DNA from: Candidatus Acididesulfobacter guangdongensis
GTDB taxonomy: Bacteria > SZUA-79 > Acidulodesulfobacterales > Acidulodesulfobacteraceae
Direction: 5' to 3'
Assembly (NCBI GenBank): GCA_004195045.1
Contig: SGBC01000003.1
Location: forward strand, 434,001 to 498,000
DNA length: 64,000 nucleotides
Position numbers and translations under genes: made by a program. Below are positions 34,961 through 44,935 of this stretch, piece by piece. Every line of letters starts with the position of its first letter. Within the stretch, counting starts at the first letter, position 1. The notes under the pieces were generated by a model. The model did no database searches and was not told where the DNA came from. It saw only the letters and a list, made by a program, of their open reading frames with translations.

Positions 34961-36148
34961 CGGAAAAAATAATCCGTATAGATTATCTAATTTTGCCTCC
35001 TCAATATTTTCAGGAACATTTTCTCCGTTTGTCAAATAATCTATGGTCAGTTCGGACTGAAGAAAAATACCCGCAAGATTGCCTATGCTGTACGATTCGT
35101 CAACTTTTGTTATAATTAAAGAGCTAAGCCCTATCTTATTATTAAAAGATTCATAAATTCTCATCGCATCATGAGATTTAGTCTGGGCAGACAGAAGAAG
35201 CGAATTTTTCATTTTTCCTTTATAAATATCAAAAAATTTAGCTAAATTGTTAAGCTGATAAAGATTATTATGGTTTACGCCGAATGAATCTACAATTATG
35301 ACATCTGAATCTGAATTTGACACGAAAGTTTTAAATTCATCCGTATTTTTTATAGATGCAAATTCTATTTTCAGTTTTTTAGCATAGTTTTTTAGCGCTT
35401 CGTTTCCGTTTATTTTTAAAATATCTAATGAGCAGAGGGAAACGTGTTTATTTTTTTCAAATATATATTTTGCGCATAATTTCGCGGCGGACGATGTCTT
35501 TCCTACACCGTTATTTCCGATTAGCGATACTAAAATTTTGCCGTCCACGGTGGACTGAAGCGCAGTTTTCTTTTCTAATCTGCGCTCAATCAATTTTTTA
35601 AAAAATTTTAAAAAATATTCTATTTTCTCGTTCGGCGTAAAGTTTTTAAGCACGAGTCCCTTGAAAAAAATATCATTTAATTTAACCGATATTCTTCTGT
35701 CAAAACCTAATCTGTCTAAATATGAAAACAGCTCTTCATCTATAATTTTAGAACCTGATTTTTCTTTTTTTAAAAAGTCTATAGAAAATCTGAGTTCGTC
35801 AAGCATAGATTTTACTTCTTCAAATTTTGAATTTAGAACAAAAATAACCTTATCTTCTACGATACTCTCAAAATTATCCTTTAAAAATTTAATATCGTCA
35901 TAAAGCGGAGTTATTAAATCATAATTTATTTTTTTATTGTCTTCTTCTCTATCCCTGCCGTTTACGGAAATTTCTTCATTATAATCGACCGCCGCCACAA
36001 CTTCTAAAAACGGTTTGCCGAAAAAACCGAACTCTTCAGATTTATTTACCTGCCTTGTAGAGATAATAACGGCGTCTTCCCCCAGGTCCCTTTTTATAAG
36101 TTTAATAGCTTCTTTTATATCCAGAACCTCATATCTTTTAATTTGCAT
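34946..36148 (-). CDS. flhF: FlhF, SRP-type GTPase for polar flagellar placement
   Basis: A 400-residue protein with the conserved N-terminus MQIKRYEVLDIKEAIKLIKRDLGEDAVII-like region and a C-terminal SRP-GTPase domain (about 205-395). The P-loop is GNNGVGKTSSAAKL. Other G motifs are diverged: VIIVDSFG in the place of the usual DTAG motif and ITKVDE as the TKxD motif. It marks the pole for the first flagellar components. flhA lies upstream with an 11-nt overlap and flhG downstream. Confidence 0.9.
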   Translation of the reverse strand: MQIKRYEVLDIKEAIKLIKRDLGEDAVIISTRQVNKSEEFGFFGKPFLEVVAAVDYNEEISVNGRDREEDNKKINYDLITPLYDDIKFLKDNFESIVEDKVIFVLNSKFEEVKSMLDELRFSIDFLKKEKSGSKIIDEELFSYLDRLGFDRRISVKLNDIFFKGLVLKNFTPNEKIEYFLKFFKKLIERRLEKKTALQSTVDGKILVSLIGNNGVGKTSSAAKLCAKYIFEKNKHVSLCSLDILKINGNEALKNYAKKLKIEFASIKNTDEFKTFVSNSDSDVIIVDSFGVNHNNLYQLNNLAKFFDIYKGKMKNSLLLSAQTKSHDAMRIYESFNNKIGLSSLIITKVDESYSIGNLAGIFLQSELTIDYLTNGENVPENIEEAKLDNLYGLFFPKPEI

Positions 36149-38237
36149 AATCTATCTCCATATTGCCTATAGACTGCAATTTTATGTTAGGAGCAATTTC
36201 CGCCGATGAAACAACGACTATACCCGGAATAATATCCTTCAGAATATTTTTCACAAACAGCCGTATAGCCGGAGATGTCAGAATGACAGGCGTGTGTCCC
36301 CCGTCTAACGCTTTTTTAACCTGCTCTTTAACGGCTCCTATAATTTTTTGATATACAGGCTGTTCAATTGCGGAATAAACGCCGAGTTCTTTAGCCTTTT
36401 TATATTCATTAAGCATAGCAGATTCGAAATTTTTGCCGAGGGTTATAACCTTTATCGAACCGTCGGCATCTAAAATTGTTTTCGTAATTGTCCTTTTTAG
36501 AGCGCTTCTTACGTATTCCGTCAGCATGAGCGGATCTTTTATGGTTGTTCCGTAGTCAAGCAGCGTCTCAATTATAGTAAGCATATCTTTTATAGGGATG
36601 CCTTCATTAAGCAGATTTTCTAAAATTTTCTGCACCGTGCTTAAGGATAAAACATTCGGGATTAAATCATCAACTATTTTAGGATATTTCGCAGACAGAA
36701 TATTAAGAAGTTTTTGAGTATCCTGTCTTGTCAGCAGTTCTGCGGCATTCTGTTTAATAATTTCAACGATATGGGTTGCTATTACGGCAGGAATTTCAAC
36801 GACAGTCCATCCTGCAAGCTGCGCTTTCTGTTTTTCGCTTTCGTCAATCCATAATGCCGGAAGATTAAACGCAGGCTCTTTAGTTACCGTGCCGGCAATA
36901 TTGGCCGTTGCATTGCCCGGATTCATTGCCAAATACTTGCCCGGCATTATTTCAAATCTGGATACCTCTACGCCTTTTATAAGAATAACATACTCATTAG
37001 GTTTTAAAGCCAAATTATCTTTAATATGGATAGGCGGCACAATCATTCCGAGGTCTGCCGCAATCTGTTTTCTGAGACCTTTTATTCTTTCAAGGAGTTC
37101 TCCGCTTCTTGAAGAATCAACATAGGATATCAGACCGTATCCGACCTCCAGTTCAATTATATCAACCTGCATAACGCTTTCAAGAATCTGCGATTCCGGC
37201 ACAATCTTTTTTTCTTCGACACTCTTCTGTTCAATCTCTGTTTTTTTTCGTAAGGTATCCCTTGAAATTAAAAAAGCTGAAATTGCAAGAATAAGAGCCA
37301 ATAAAATAAACGGCCAGTGAGGCAGCCCCGGTATAATACCGAAAAAAAATAAAATACCCGCACCGGTATATAAAGCACGTGGGTAAGTGGCAAACTGTTT
37401 TGAAAATTCTTTTGACAGATTGGTTTCTCTGCTTGCTCTTGTTATAATAACGCCGCTTGCGGTTGAAACGATAAGAGCCGGTATCTGAGCCACAAGCCCT
37501 TCTCCTATACTCAGGAGAGTGTAATCGGAAGCGGCCTGAGCCAAGGACATATGATGCTGAAAAATACCTATTAAAAGTCCGCCTATAATATTAACGACTA
37601 TAATAACTATAGCCGCTACTACGTCGCCTCTGACAAATTTGCTGGCGCCGTCCATAGAACCGTAAAAGTCCGCTTCTTTAATAATGTCAGACCTTTTTTT
37701 TCTTGCTTCCTGGTCGTTTATAAGACCGGAATTTAATTCTGCATCAACCGACATCTGCTTTCCGGGCATCGCGTCTAATGTAAATCTTGCGGCAACCTCG
37801 GCTACCCTGCCGGCGCCTTTAGTAACTACTAAAAAGTTAATTACTATAAAAATTATAAATATAACTATACCTACAGCATAATTTCCGCCTATTATAAATT
37901 TTCCGAATGATTGTATTACAACGCCTGCCGCATCCGTTCCCTTATATCCGTACAGCAAAATTAATCTGGTAGCGGCTATTTCTAAAGAAAGTCTAAAAAC
38001 CGTGGAAAATAAAAGTATTGTAGGAAAAGTAGAAAATTCCAGCGGTCTCATGACGTAAATGGAAATAAGAAGAACAATGATAGAAAAAGATATAGACAGG
38101 GTAAGGAAAATATCAAGCATCCATGTGGTTATAGGAAGAACCATAAGGATAATTACCATGAAAAACATCAGGGCAAGAACAATATCCGAATTCTTTAGTA
38201 TAAAATTATCTTTTATAGCAGAGCCGTTATTAGCCAT
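36138..38237 (-). CDS. flhA: FlhA, export gate protein
   Basis: A 699-residue inner-membrane protein of standard length. The N-terminal half has eight membrane segments and the FHIPEP-type loop: GAGRVAEVAARFTLDAMPGKQ, MSVDAELNSGLI, then DFYGSMDGASKFVRGD. The C-terminal cytoplasmic domain (about 360-690) contains EVGYGL and the HTPVILTSPAIRLFVKNI motif. It forms the nonameric gate for substrates and chaperones. Overlaps of 8 nt with flhB and 11 nt with flhF show a tight operon. Confidence 0.96.
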   Translation of the reverse strand: MANNGSAIKDNFILKNSDIVLALMFFMVIILMVLPITTWMLDIFLTLSISFSIIVLLISIYVMRPLEFSTFPTILLFSTVFRLSLEIAATRLILLYGYKGTDAAGVVIQSFGKFIIGGNYAVGIVIFIIFIVINFLVVTKGAGRVAEVAARFTLDAMPGKQMSVDAELNSGLINDQEARKKRSDIIKEADFYGSMDGASKFVRGDVVAAIVIIVVNIIGGLLIGIFQHHMSLAQAASDYTLLSIGEGLVAQIPALIVSTASGVIITRASRETNLSKEFSKQFATYPRALYTGAGILFFFGIIPGLPHWPFILLALILAISAFLISRDTLRKKTEIEQKSVEEKKIVPESQILESVMQVDIIELEVGYGLISYVDSSRSGELLERIKGLRKQIAADLGMIVPPIHIKDNLALKPNEYVILIKGVEVSRFEIMPGKYLAMNPGNATANIAGTVTKEPAFNLPALWIDESEKQKAQLAGWTVVEIPAVIATHIVEIIKQNAAELLTRQDTQKLLNILSAKYPKIVDDLIPNVLSLSTVQKILENLLNEGIPIKDMLTIIETLLDYGTTIKDPLMLTEYVRSALKRTITKTILDADGSIKVITLGKNFESAMLNEYKKAKELGVYSAIEQPVYQKIIGAVKEQVKKALDGGHTPVILTSPAIRLFVKNILKDIIPGIVVVSSAEIAPNIKLQSIGNMEIDYAN

Positions 38238-39318
38238 TTGTATTCATACTCCAAATTTTTTTAAATTTCAGGTTTGTCGAATACAGATGCGCAAGTATTT
38301 CAGCAACCGCTTTATATAAAGTATCGGGAATAAAATCTCCAGGTTCGCATATTTCATAAAGAGACCTTGCGATATATTTATTTTCAATAATAGGAATTTC
38401 ATGTGCCGCTGCAATTTTCTTAATCAGAAACGCCATCTCGTCCGCTCCTTTTGCTACGACGACAGGCGCTTTATGTTTCTTATTTTCATATTTAAGCGCT
38501 ACCGCAAAATGCGTCGGATTTGTTATGACCACATGCGCATTCTTGACCTCTTTTAAGATTTTTCTGCGCGATATTTCTCTCTGCATTTTTCTTAATTTGC
38601 CTTTTACCTGAGGGTTACCTTCGTACTGTCTCATTTCATCTTTTACTTCCTGCTTGCTCATCATAAGACTTTTAGTATGCTGCCATTTTTGAATAAAATA
38701 GTCTATTACGCTCAAAACGACCATAACGGCGATGATATTAAAAAAAACTTTAGATATAAGCTGCATGATAAAAACAATATTTGCTTCCGCTGTTGCATAT
38801 TCTAAAGTAAATAATTTATGCAAATAGCCTATAGCGGAAAAATACGCCACTAAAACTACAACGAAGAATTTTACTAAGGACTTCAGCAGTTCATTTACAG
38901 ACTGAAATGAAAAAAATCTTTGAATGCCCGACACAGGATTTATCTTGCCAAAATCAGGAATGAGCGGCTCAAAAGTCAATAAAAATCCTACCTGCGCTAT
39001 ATTTGAAACTACCGAAGCTAAAAAAATAATTAATATTACCGGAAGTATGGCATAAAAAACCGAATAAAGCAGACCGTATAAAACATTGATGGCACCTGCT
39101 TTCGTAAGCTGTATAGAAGAAGCGTTCGATAAAAAATATACCATATTGCCTTCAACGGTATTTCCGATTTTTTCTATATTAAACGAAAGGTATATAAAAA
39201 TGGCTATCAAACCGAAAGTGGTGTTGACCTCTCTCGATTTCATAACATTGCCTTTGTTTCTTGCGTCCTCTAACCGTTTAGGAGTAGGCTGCTCAGTCTG
39301 TTCAGATTTATCCGCCAT
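38230..39318 (-). CDS. flhB: FlhB, export substrate-specificity switch protein
   Basis: A 362-residue membrane protein with four membrane segments in 30-210 and a cytoplasmic domain with the self-cleavage site NPTH at 267-270, followed by FAVALKYENKKHKAPVVVAKG. After cleavage the protein switches export from rod/hook to filament substrates through FliK. A separate FlhX gene (20811-21080) duplicates the cleaved tail. It overlaps flhA by 8 nt and starts 3 nt after fliR. Confidence 0.96.
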   Translation of the reverse strand: MADKSEQTEQPTPKRLEDARNKGNVMKSREVNTTFGLIAIFIYLSFNIEKIGNTVEGNMVYFLSNASSIQLTKAGAINVLYGLLYSVFYAILPVILIIFLASVVSNIAQVGFLLTFEPLIPDFGKINPVSGIQRFFSFQSVNELLKSLVKFFVVVLVAYFSAIGYLHKLFTLEYATAEANIVFIMQLISKVFFNIIAVMVVLSVIDYFIQKWQHTKSLMMSKQEVKDEMRQYEGNPQVKGKLRKMQREISRRKILKEVKNAHVVITNPTHFAVALKYENKKHKAPVVVAKGADEMAFLIKKIAAAHEIPIIENKYIARSLYEICEPGDFIPDTLYKAVAEILAHLYSTNLKFKKIWSMNTNG

Positions 39319-39321
39319 AAT

Positions 39322-40104
39322 TTATTTTCCGGGTATTAAATTTAATACTGAAATATATTCTCTGTTAAGCCCGCTGAACATAAAGAGGATATAATTACTA
39401 AAATAGGGCATAAATAAAAACATAAAAAACAGCCCTGCTACGATAATCATAGGAAAACCTACCGCAAAAATATTAAATTGCGGCGCAAGGCGCCCCATTA
39501 TCGCAATAACGATATTTGTAAATAAAGCTACAACTACAATAGGTATGCTCAGCTCAAAACCTATCAAAAAAATATTTCCAGCCTTATCAACGATATATTT
39601 AAAAACATAAGGCGAAAATTTAAAAAAAGTAAGCGGTATAACCTGAAAACTTTTATATAGACCTTCAAAAAGAAAAAAAAATGCGTCAGAAATTAAAAAA
39701 AGCATCAGAGCTATAAAATTCCACATATTTGCAAGCAGCGAGACCTCCGCATTATTTATCAGCGGATTTATAAGACTTATCATTCCGTAACCAATCTGAA
39801 AACCGGCAAATTGTCCGGCAAGTTCAACGCCGCTGAATATTATTAAAACAAGAAATCCGAGTATAAGACCTATTAAAATCTGAGAAAAAATAAGAAGTAT
39901 AACGGCAGCAAGAGAAATGTGAGGAATGATCTGTATTTTTACTACCATCGGATACATAATTACAGCTATAAAAAAAGCTGTTCCCACCTTAATTTTATTC
40001 GGCACTGCCGTGCTACCGATAAAGGGCAGTATCATAATCATCGCAAGAATTCTAAAGAATATTAGCATAAATTCTATTAATAAGTATCTGTGAATATCGA
40101 GCAT
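39322..40104 (-). CDS. fliR: FliR, export gate membrane protein
   Basis: A 260-residue polytopic protein of usual length with about six membrane segments. FliR landmarks are ILAMIMILPFIGSTAVPNKIKVG near 20-42 and the segment GVELAGQFAGFQIGYGM near 90-106. It is part of the FliPQR export core. It follows fliQ by 3 nt and precedes flhB by 3 nt. Confidence 0.94.
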   Translation of the reverse strand: MLDIHRYLLIEFMLIFFRILAMIMILPFIGSTAVPNKIKVGTAFFIAVIMYPMVVKIQIIPHISLAAVILLIFSQILIGLILGFLVLIIFSGVELAGQFAGFQIGYGMISLINPLINNAEVSLLANMWNFIALMLFLISDAFFFLFEGLYKSFQVIPLTFFKFSPYVFKYIVDKAGNIFLIGFELSIPIVVVALFTNIVIAIMGRLAPQFNIFAVGFPMIIVAGLFFMFLFMPYFSNYILFMFSGLNREYISVLNLIPGK

Positions 40105-40107
40105 AAA

Positions 40108-40386
40108 TTAACTTCCTCCTCTTACATAAGCAGGAAAATGGGTAAAAATCGCCGTAGCAAAATCTACTAAAATATTAAGCATCCACGGACCGAAAATAAG
40201 CAGAACTACTATGACTACTATAATTTTTGGAACAAAAGTAATGGTCTGGTCCTGCAATTGCGTAACAGCCTGAAAAACGCTTATCATAAGTCCGATTGCA
40301 AGACTGGCAATAAGCGGAGGGGCGCTGAGATATAAAACTGTCAAAATCATTTTCTGTATAATAAAGTTTACGAATTCTATAGACAT
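40108..40386 (-). CDS. fliQ: FliQ, export gate membrane protein
   Basis: A 92-residue protein with two membrane helices and the typical motif LAIGLMISVFQAVTQLQDQTI, then FVPKIIVV. It assembles around FliP and FliR in the export core. fliP lies upstream after a repetitive 160-nt spacer, and fliR follows closely. Confidence 0.94.
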   Translation of the reverse strand: MSIEFVNFIIQKMILTVLYLSAPPLIASLAIGLMISVFQAVTQLQDQTITFVPKIIVVIVVLLIFGPWMLNILVDFATAIFTHFPAYVRGGS

Positions 40387-40546
40387 TGATATTTAGGCAT
40401 TTACATTGGTATTTATCGGTTTATTTTAATTAGTTTATTTCAATTTATTTATTTAGCTTTTTATTAGGCTATTTATTTAGCTATTTATTTAGCTTGTTTA
40501 TTTAAATTAATTATTTAATAATTTACTTTAATAACATACATATAAC
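40387..40546. other. Low-complexity spacer between fliP and fliQ
   Basis: A 160-nt spacer made mainly of TATTTATTTAGC-like words repeated irregularly. These two genes are normally nearly touching, so the spacer seems to have grown by short-repeat expansion. Confidence 0.55.
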
Positions 40547-41260
40547 CTATTTAAAACTTTGAACTAAAGAGCCGACAACTAAATACCAGCCGTTGACTAA
40601 TACAAAAAGCATCAATTTGAACGGCAGAGAAATCATTGTAGGCGGAAGCATCATCATACCCATAGACATAAGCAAACTTGAAACAACTAAGTCAATTACT
40701 AAAAACGGCAGATAAATCAGAAAACTTATTTCAAAAGCCGTGGTCAGCTCGCTTATAACAAAAGCTGGCACAAGTACATACATAGGAACATCCTGAGGGG
40801 ATTTTATTTTTTTAAGTTTAGCCATCCGCACAAACAGTCCAAGGTCTTTTGTCCTTGTCTGTCTGAGCATAAATTTTTTCAGCGGTTTTACTCCGCGCGT
40901 ATATGCCTGTTTTATGCCTATTTTTTTATTTGTGTACGGAATATACGCATTATGATATATCTTTCCTATTACCGGAGCCATAACAAAAAAAGTAAGAAAA
41001 AGACTTAAGCCGATTATCACCTGATTAGGCGGCATATTCTGAGTACCCATAGATGTGCTGAGAAACGAAAGAACTACGACTATTCTCACAAACGAGGTCA
41101 TCATAATTAAAATAGACGGAGCGATAGAAACTACCGTAAATATCAGCAGTATCTGAATAAGGGCGGAAACTTCGGAATGATGCGGGTGTTTTGTTATCGC
41201 TATAACAGGCAGAGCGATAAGATTTGCCCCGTTTGATCTAATTTTTCTTAAAATTTCCAT
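40547..41260 (-). CDS. fliP: FliP, export gate membrane protein
   Basis: A 237-residue polytopic protein. Key FliP segments are [22 protein letters not shown] near 48-69, [19 protein letters not shown] and [18 protein letters not shown]. It forms the start of the FliP5-FliQ4-FliR1 core. A GGAG sequence before the ATG supports the start, which lies 23 nt inside the end of fliO. The periplasmic loop (about 105-155) is Lys/Arg-rich. Confidence 0.95.
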   Translation of the reverse strand: MEILRKIRSNGANLIALPVIAITKHPHHSEVSALIQILLIFTVVSIAPSILIMMTSFVRIVVVLSFLSTSMGTQNMPPNQVIIGLSLFLTFFVMAPVIGKIYHNAYIPYTNKKIGIKQAYTRGVKPLKKFMLRQTRTKDLGLFVRMAKLKKIKSPQDVPMYVLVPAFVISELTTAFEISFLIYLPFLVIDLVVSSLLMSMGMMMLPPTMISLPFKLMLFVLVNGWYLVVGSLVQSFK

Positions 41261-42872
41261 TATTACTCTCCATTAGTCCCTTTATTTTATTTTCTATATC
41301 AAAAAAAACATTATCGGCTTTATTTTTAATTCTTGCTTCAGAAATATTTCTTATTTTATATTCTGAAGATTCTTCGCCTTTATCATTATCGTTATCATTG
41401 TAATTATCATTTTCATTTTCGTTATTATTGGCATTATTGTTGCTGCCTCTTACATTATTATTGCTATTATTGGAATAAGAATAAGAAGATGGCGCTCCGC
41501 TTTTTTTGTCGGGCGTTCTATTTTCAAATGTCGCCTGACGGTCAAGTTTAGGCTCAAATTGAGATACGTTTAAGTCTTTATTTTGGCTTTTATCTTTTGA
41601 CAATGCGCTTATATGCTGTTTTAAAAAACTGCTGAAACTGTTTCTTGAAGCAGGGGCAGCTTTTTTATTTAAAAATTTACCGGCATTATCTTTACTAACA
41701 TTGACGGCAATATCTCTATTATCCTCATCGCCGCCATTATTGTCATTATCATTATCGCTATCATTATTGCTTAAATCAGATGATTGGCTGCCGGCATTTT
41801 TAGAATAATTGACGCTCTTACGATTTATTATGCCTTTCATCATATCTATATTATTATTCGGCGCAGCAGGGGCATTTTCTCCGGCGTCATTTTCGCTGCT
41901 GCCGATATTATTTTCATCGTCACTTATATGTCCTATTACCTGCATATTTGTAGGCGACACGCCTATTAAAAAAAGCTGATTATTAACCGAAGCCAGTATG
42001 AGCGATTTTTTAAATCCGATATTAACCGAAGAAATAATTCGTATATTATTTTTATTTTTTTTAATATTAGACATTTTGCCTTTAAATTTTGTAAGCAGAT
42101 AATAAATAGCATAAATAAAACCTAATACGAGAAGTAAAGAAAATATAGTTTTAATAATTTCAAACCCAAAATTAAAATTCATTGCAGCCGGCTGTTTATT
42201 TAACATTGTTTTATCAATTTTGTCTGTTTTATTAGTTTTTTCGGCTTGACCGACTTTAGCATACCGTTCAGCTTTTTTATTGAACGGCGCTGTTTTATTC
42301 AGAGCTGGTTTATCTTCTAAAGGTTTTTTTATATTTTTAAAACTGTTTTTCAGCAATGCGAGTTTACTGAGCTGTGGCGTTTTTTTGCCTACATTTTGAA
42401 ATATATTACCGGCAAAACTGCGGTTTATCTTAATAATATAATAATTTCCGTAAAAAGAACTCTCTAATCGTTTCTTGTTTATTTTTATTCCTTTTTTGAA
42501 ATAAACCATAACATCTGCAGAGTGCTTTGCGCCGCGTATTAATTCTATCCCTGAAATCAACGGATTATCAGAATATTTTAAAAATTTAGATTTAAAATGA
42601 AAACCGGAATCCGGAAATTTTAATTTGAAACCGTAATCATATAATTTATAATTAGGATTCAGCTGTTTAGCGGCATTATTAAATTTTAGCCATATAAGAT
42701 ACTTGCCGTTATTATTTTTAGTTACCAAAATTTTCTGCAGCAATGAATTCGGCGGAAATTTTCCCGACGCATAGCATGTTCCAGCAAATATACCCGTAAT
42801 AAAAAATAGCAGCAATAATGCAAATAATATAAATAATGCAGCGGCTGCAGATGAACCAAGAAATTTCCTCAT
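41238..42872 (-). CDS. fliO: FliO with an AMIN-like N-terminal domain and a long disordered tail
   Basis: A 544-residue protein where FliO is usually about 100-250 residues. Parts in order are a signal segment (10-36); a basic beta-rich domain (about 45-155) with the look of an AMIN-type domain; a Lys-rich linker; a membrane helix (about 240-262, [18 protein letters not shown]); the FliO cytoplasmic domain (about 265-315, [20 protein letters not shown] then [17 protein letters not shown]); and a long Asn/Asp/Ser-rich tail. FliO helps FliP assemble in the inner membrane. Position between fliN and fliP fixes the identity. The AMIN-like call is by eye only. Confidence 0.82.
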   Translation of the reverse strand: MRKFLGSSAAAALFILFALLLLFFITGIFAGTCYASGKFPPNSLLQKILVTKNNNGKYLIWLKFNNAAKQLNPNYKLYDYGFKLKFPDSGFHFKSKFLKYSDNPLISGIELIRGAKHSADVMVYFKKGIKINKKRLESSFYGNYYIIKINRSFAGNIFQNVGKKTPQLSKLALLKNSFKNIKKPLEDKPALNKTAPFNKKAERYAKVGQAEKTNKTDKIDKTMLNKQPAAMNFNFGFEIIKTIFSLLLVLGFIYAIYYLLTKFKGKMSNIKKNKNNIRIISSVNIGFKKSLILASVNNQLFLIGVSPTNMQVIGHISDDENNIGSSENDAGENAPAAPNNNIDMMKGIINRKSVNYSKNAGSQSSDLSNNDSDNDNDNNGGDEDNRDIAVNVSKDNAGKFLNKKAAPASRNSFSSFLKQHISALSKDKSQNKDLNVSQFEPKLDRQATFENRTPDKKSGAPSSYSYSNNSNNNVRGSNNNANNNENENDNYNDNDNDKGEESSEYKIRNISEARIKNKADNVFFDIENKIKGLMESNNGNFKKN

Positions 42873-43753
42873 AATTTCTGAACCCTTTCTACAGGACTGA
42901 TTATATCAGTCAATCTGACGCCGAATTTATCATTGACAAGAACAACTTCGCCCTTTGCCATCAGTTTATTGTTAACATATACTTCTAAAGGTTCTCCAGC
43001 CAGTTTGTCAAGCTCTAGCACGGAGCCCTGTCCAAGCTGAAGCATATCGTTTATAACCATTTTTGTCCTGCCTAATTCAACTGATATACTGAGCGGTATA
43101 TCAAGAATAAATTCAAGATTTTTAGGCGGCTCTGCCGTTTTATCGTTTACGTCAAAAGACGCAAACTCGACTTTTTTTACGTTAAATTTATTTTTATTGG
43201 ACTCTGATTTTGATACCGGCTTTCCGTTTTTATTAACACTTTCGGCTACCGCATTGCTTCCGATATCATGTTTGAATGTTTCTCCGGCGCCGCTGCCTGC
43301 CGCGCCTTTGCTTTGGGTATTCGTCTCGGTTTCGCCCGTACCGGCTGCTGCATCCGCTTCCGTTCCATACTCCGCCTTCGCTTCTTCTTGAAACGCATCG
43401 TCCCATGAAATATTATCATCATCATCGTCTGCAGACTTAGCTTCTTTTTTATTGTTTTTTTCTGCAGCAGATGCTTCGCCTGCACCTTCGGCGGCAGCAT
43501 CCGCTCCTTTGCCTGCGCCGCTGTCTGCCTTTCCGTTTGCATTAACACCGTTATTCACGCCATTACCCGCAACACTGCCTGCCTTCGCTTCTTCTTGAAA
43601 CGCATCGTCCCATGAAATATTATCATCTTCATTTTCTTTTTCTTCTTTATTATTTTTATTGTTTGAAGACGGTTTGGTCTGTCCCGACGGCAGATCCGAC
43701 GCTTCGCCTGTTTTTTTATTTTTTTCTTCTGTTTGCTGCTCAGTCTGACTCAT
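42869..43753 (-). CDS. fliN: FliN, C-ring switch protein with a long repeat-bearing N-terminus
   Basis: A 294-residue protein. The last 80 residues are a complete FliN SpoA domain (LDIPLSISVELGRTKMVIND, then LQLGQGSVLELDKLAGEPLEVYVN, then VVLVNDKFGVRLTDII). FliN is usually 80-140 residues; here about 195 residues of Glu/Lys/Ala/Gly-rich sequence precede the domain. They contain the motif NISWDDAFQEEAKA twice (about 44 and 113), encoded by a 47-nt exact DNA repeat. The motif resembles the short conserved segment near the start of other FliN proteins. fliM overlaps upstream by 14 nt and fliO by 4 nt downstream. Confidence 0.93.
   Translation of the reverse strand: MSQTEQQTEEKNKKTGEASDLPSGQTKPSSNNKNNKEEKENEDDNISWDDAFQEEAKAGSVAGNGVNNGVNANGKADSGAGKGADAAAEGAGEASAAEKNNKKEAKSADDDDDNISWDDAFQEEAKAEYGTEADAAAGTGETETNTQSKGAAGSGAGETFKHDIGSNAVAESVNKNGKPVSKSESNKNKFNVKKVEFASFDVNDKTAEPPKNLEFILDIPLSISVELGRTKMVINDMLQLGQGSVLELDKLAGEPLEVYVNNKLMAKGEVVLVNDKFGVRLTDIISPVERVQKL
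43374..43627 (-). repeat. 47-nt exact direct repeat inside fliN
   Basis: The sequence at 43374-43420 is repeated exactly at 43581-43627, 207 nt apart (in frame). Each encodes the NISWDDAFQEEAKA block. Confidence 0.95.
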
Positions 43754-44741
43754 CGTAATACCCCTCTTTTTCTAATGGAATAGATGAAATTAATTTTACC
43801 GCGAGCTGATTTTGCATTTTGCCCGGATAAGCTAAATATTTTGGAATATTTTCTACCCTCACAACCAAAGGTTCAACAATCTGCTTGTCCAAAATAAGAA
43901 CGTCGCCTTCTTTTATATTTAAAAAATCTCTTGTTTTTATTTCTGTTCTGCCCAGTTCAACCCTTAAATTAAGTTCAGATTCTTTTAATCTTGCTTTAAA
44001 TCTTTCTATCCATCTGGAATCAACCTCAAGCTGTTCGCTCTGAAAACCGCTGTACAATTTTTCTTTAACAGGTTCAATCATCGAATAGGGCAGACATATC
44101 ATAAATCTTGAAACGGCGCCTTCAATATCTACTTCAAATCTGTTTACTATAACTACTTCGGTAGGTGTTACGATGGTTGCAAACTGAGGATTAATTTCGC
44201 TTCTCTGAAATTCCAGCTCAACAGGGCTCACAGGTTTCCATGCCTCTGTAATATCGGCAAAAGCCATATCTATAACTTTTTTTATAAGTCTGTTTTCTAT
44301 AGGGGAAAAATCTCTGCCTTCTACTTTAACATGAAGGTCTGTATTACCGCCGAAAAAAATATCTATAAGATTATAAACAAGCCTGGCATCAAGAACAAAT
44401 ATGCCGAATCCGCGAAGCGGCGGCATTTTAAAGATAGTAAGACTCGTCGGAAGCGGTATATTTTTTAAAAATTCTCCGAACTTTTGCATATCAACCGAAG
44501 TCCAAGTTACTTCGGCAACCTTCCTTAATGTTGAAGTCAAGTCATTCCTGAGAAGCCTTGCAAATCTTTCATTGATAATTTCAAGGGTAGGCATTCTGCC
44601 GCGGACTATTCTGTCCTGCGAAGTCAAGTCGTAGTTTCTGACGCCGCCGACCTGTTCAGGTTTTTTTTCTGCCTCTATAGTCCCCGAGGATATACCTCTT
44701 AACAGCGCATTAACCTCTTCCTGTGATAAGACGTCAGCCAT
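43740..44741 (-). CDS. fliM: FliM, C-ring switch protein
   Basis: A 333-residue protein of normal length. The N-terminus has the CheY-P-binding peptide LSQEEVNALLRGI. The middle domain (about 40-240) has typical FliM segments (DRIVRGRMPTLEIINERFAR and GYGIFVLDARL-like FGIFVLDARLVYNLID). The C-terminal SpoA domain (about 245-330) has LRVELGRTEIKTRDFLNIKEG. It sets rotation direction with FliG and FliN. It starts 194 nt after fliL and overlaps fliN. Confidence 0.96.
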   Translation of the reverse strand: MADVLSQEEVNALLRGISSGTIEAEKKPEQVGGVRNYDLTSQDRIVRGRMPTLEIINERFARLLRNDLTSTLRKVAEVTWTSVDMQKFGEFLKNIPLPTSLTIFKMPPLRGFGIFVLDARLVYNLIDIFFGGNTDLHVKVEGRDFSPIENRLIKKVIDMAFADITEAWKPVSPVELEFQRSEINPQFATIVTPTEVVIVNRFEVDIEGAVSRFMICLPYSMIEPVKEKLYSGFQSEQLEVDSRWIERFKARLKESELNLRVELGRTEIKTRDFLNIKEGDVLILDKQIVEPLVVRVENIPKYLAYPGKMQNQLAVKLISSIPLEKEGYYDESD

Positions 44742-44935
44742 AAAATAATTATATAATTATATTAATATTAAAGATAGATAGCTATTTAGTCGATTGTTCA
44801 GTTAATTATTTATATTATAAGTTATTCAGTTAGTTATTTATATAAAAGCTATTCGGTCAGTTGTTTATATTATAAGCTATTCAGTTAGTTGTTCAGTTAG
44901 TTATTTATAAGTTATTTATTTAGTTATTTAATTAA
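44742..44935. repeat. Degenerate tandem repeat between fliL and fliM
   Basis: A 194-nt spacer filled by irregular copies of GCTATTCAGTTAGTTATTTA-like units, about 28-40 nt each, at 44781-44938. No gene or promoter is seen. Confidence 0.65.
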
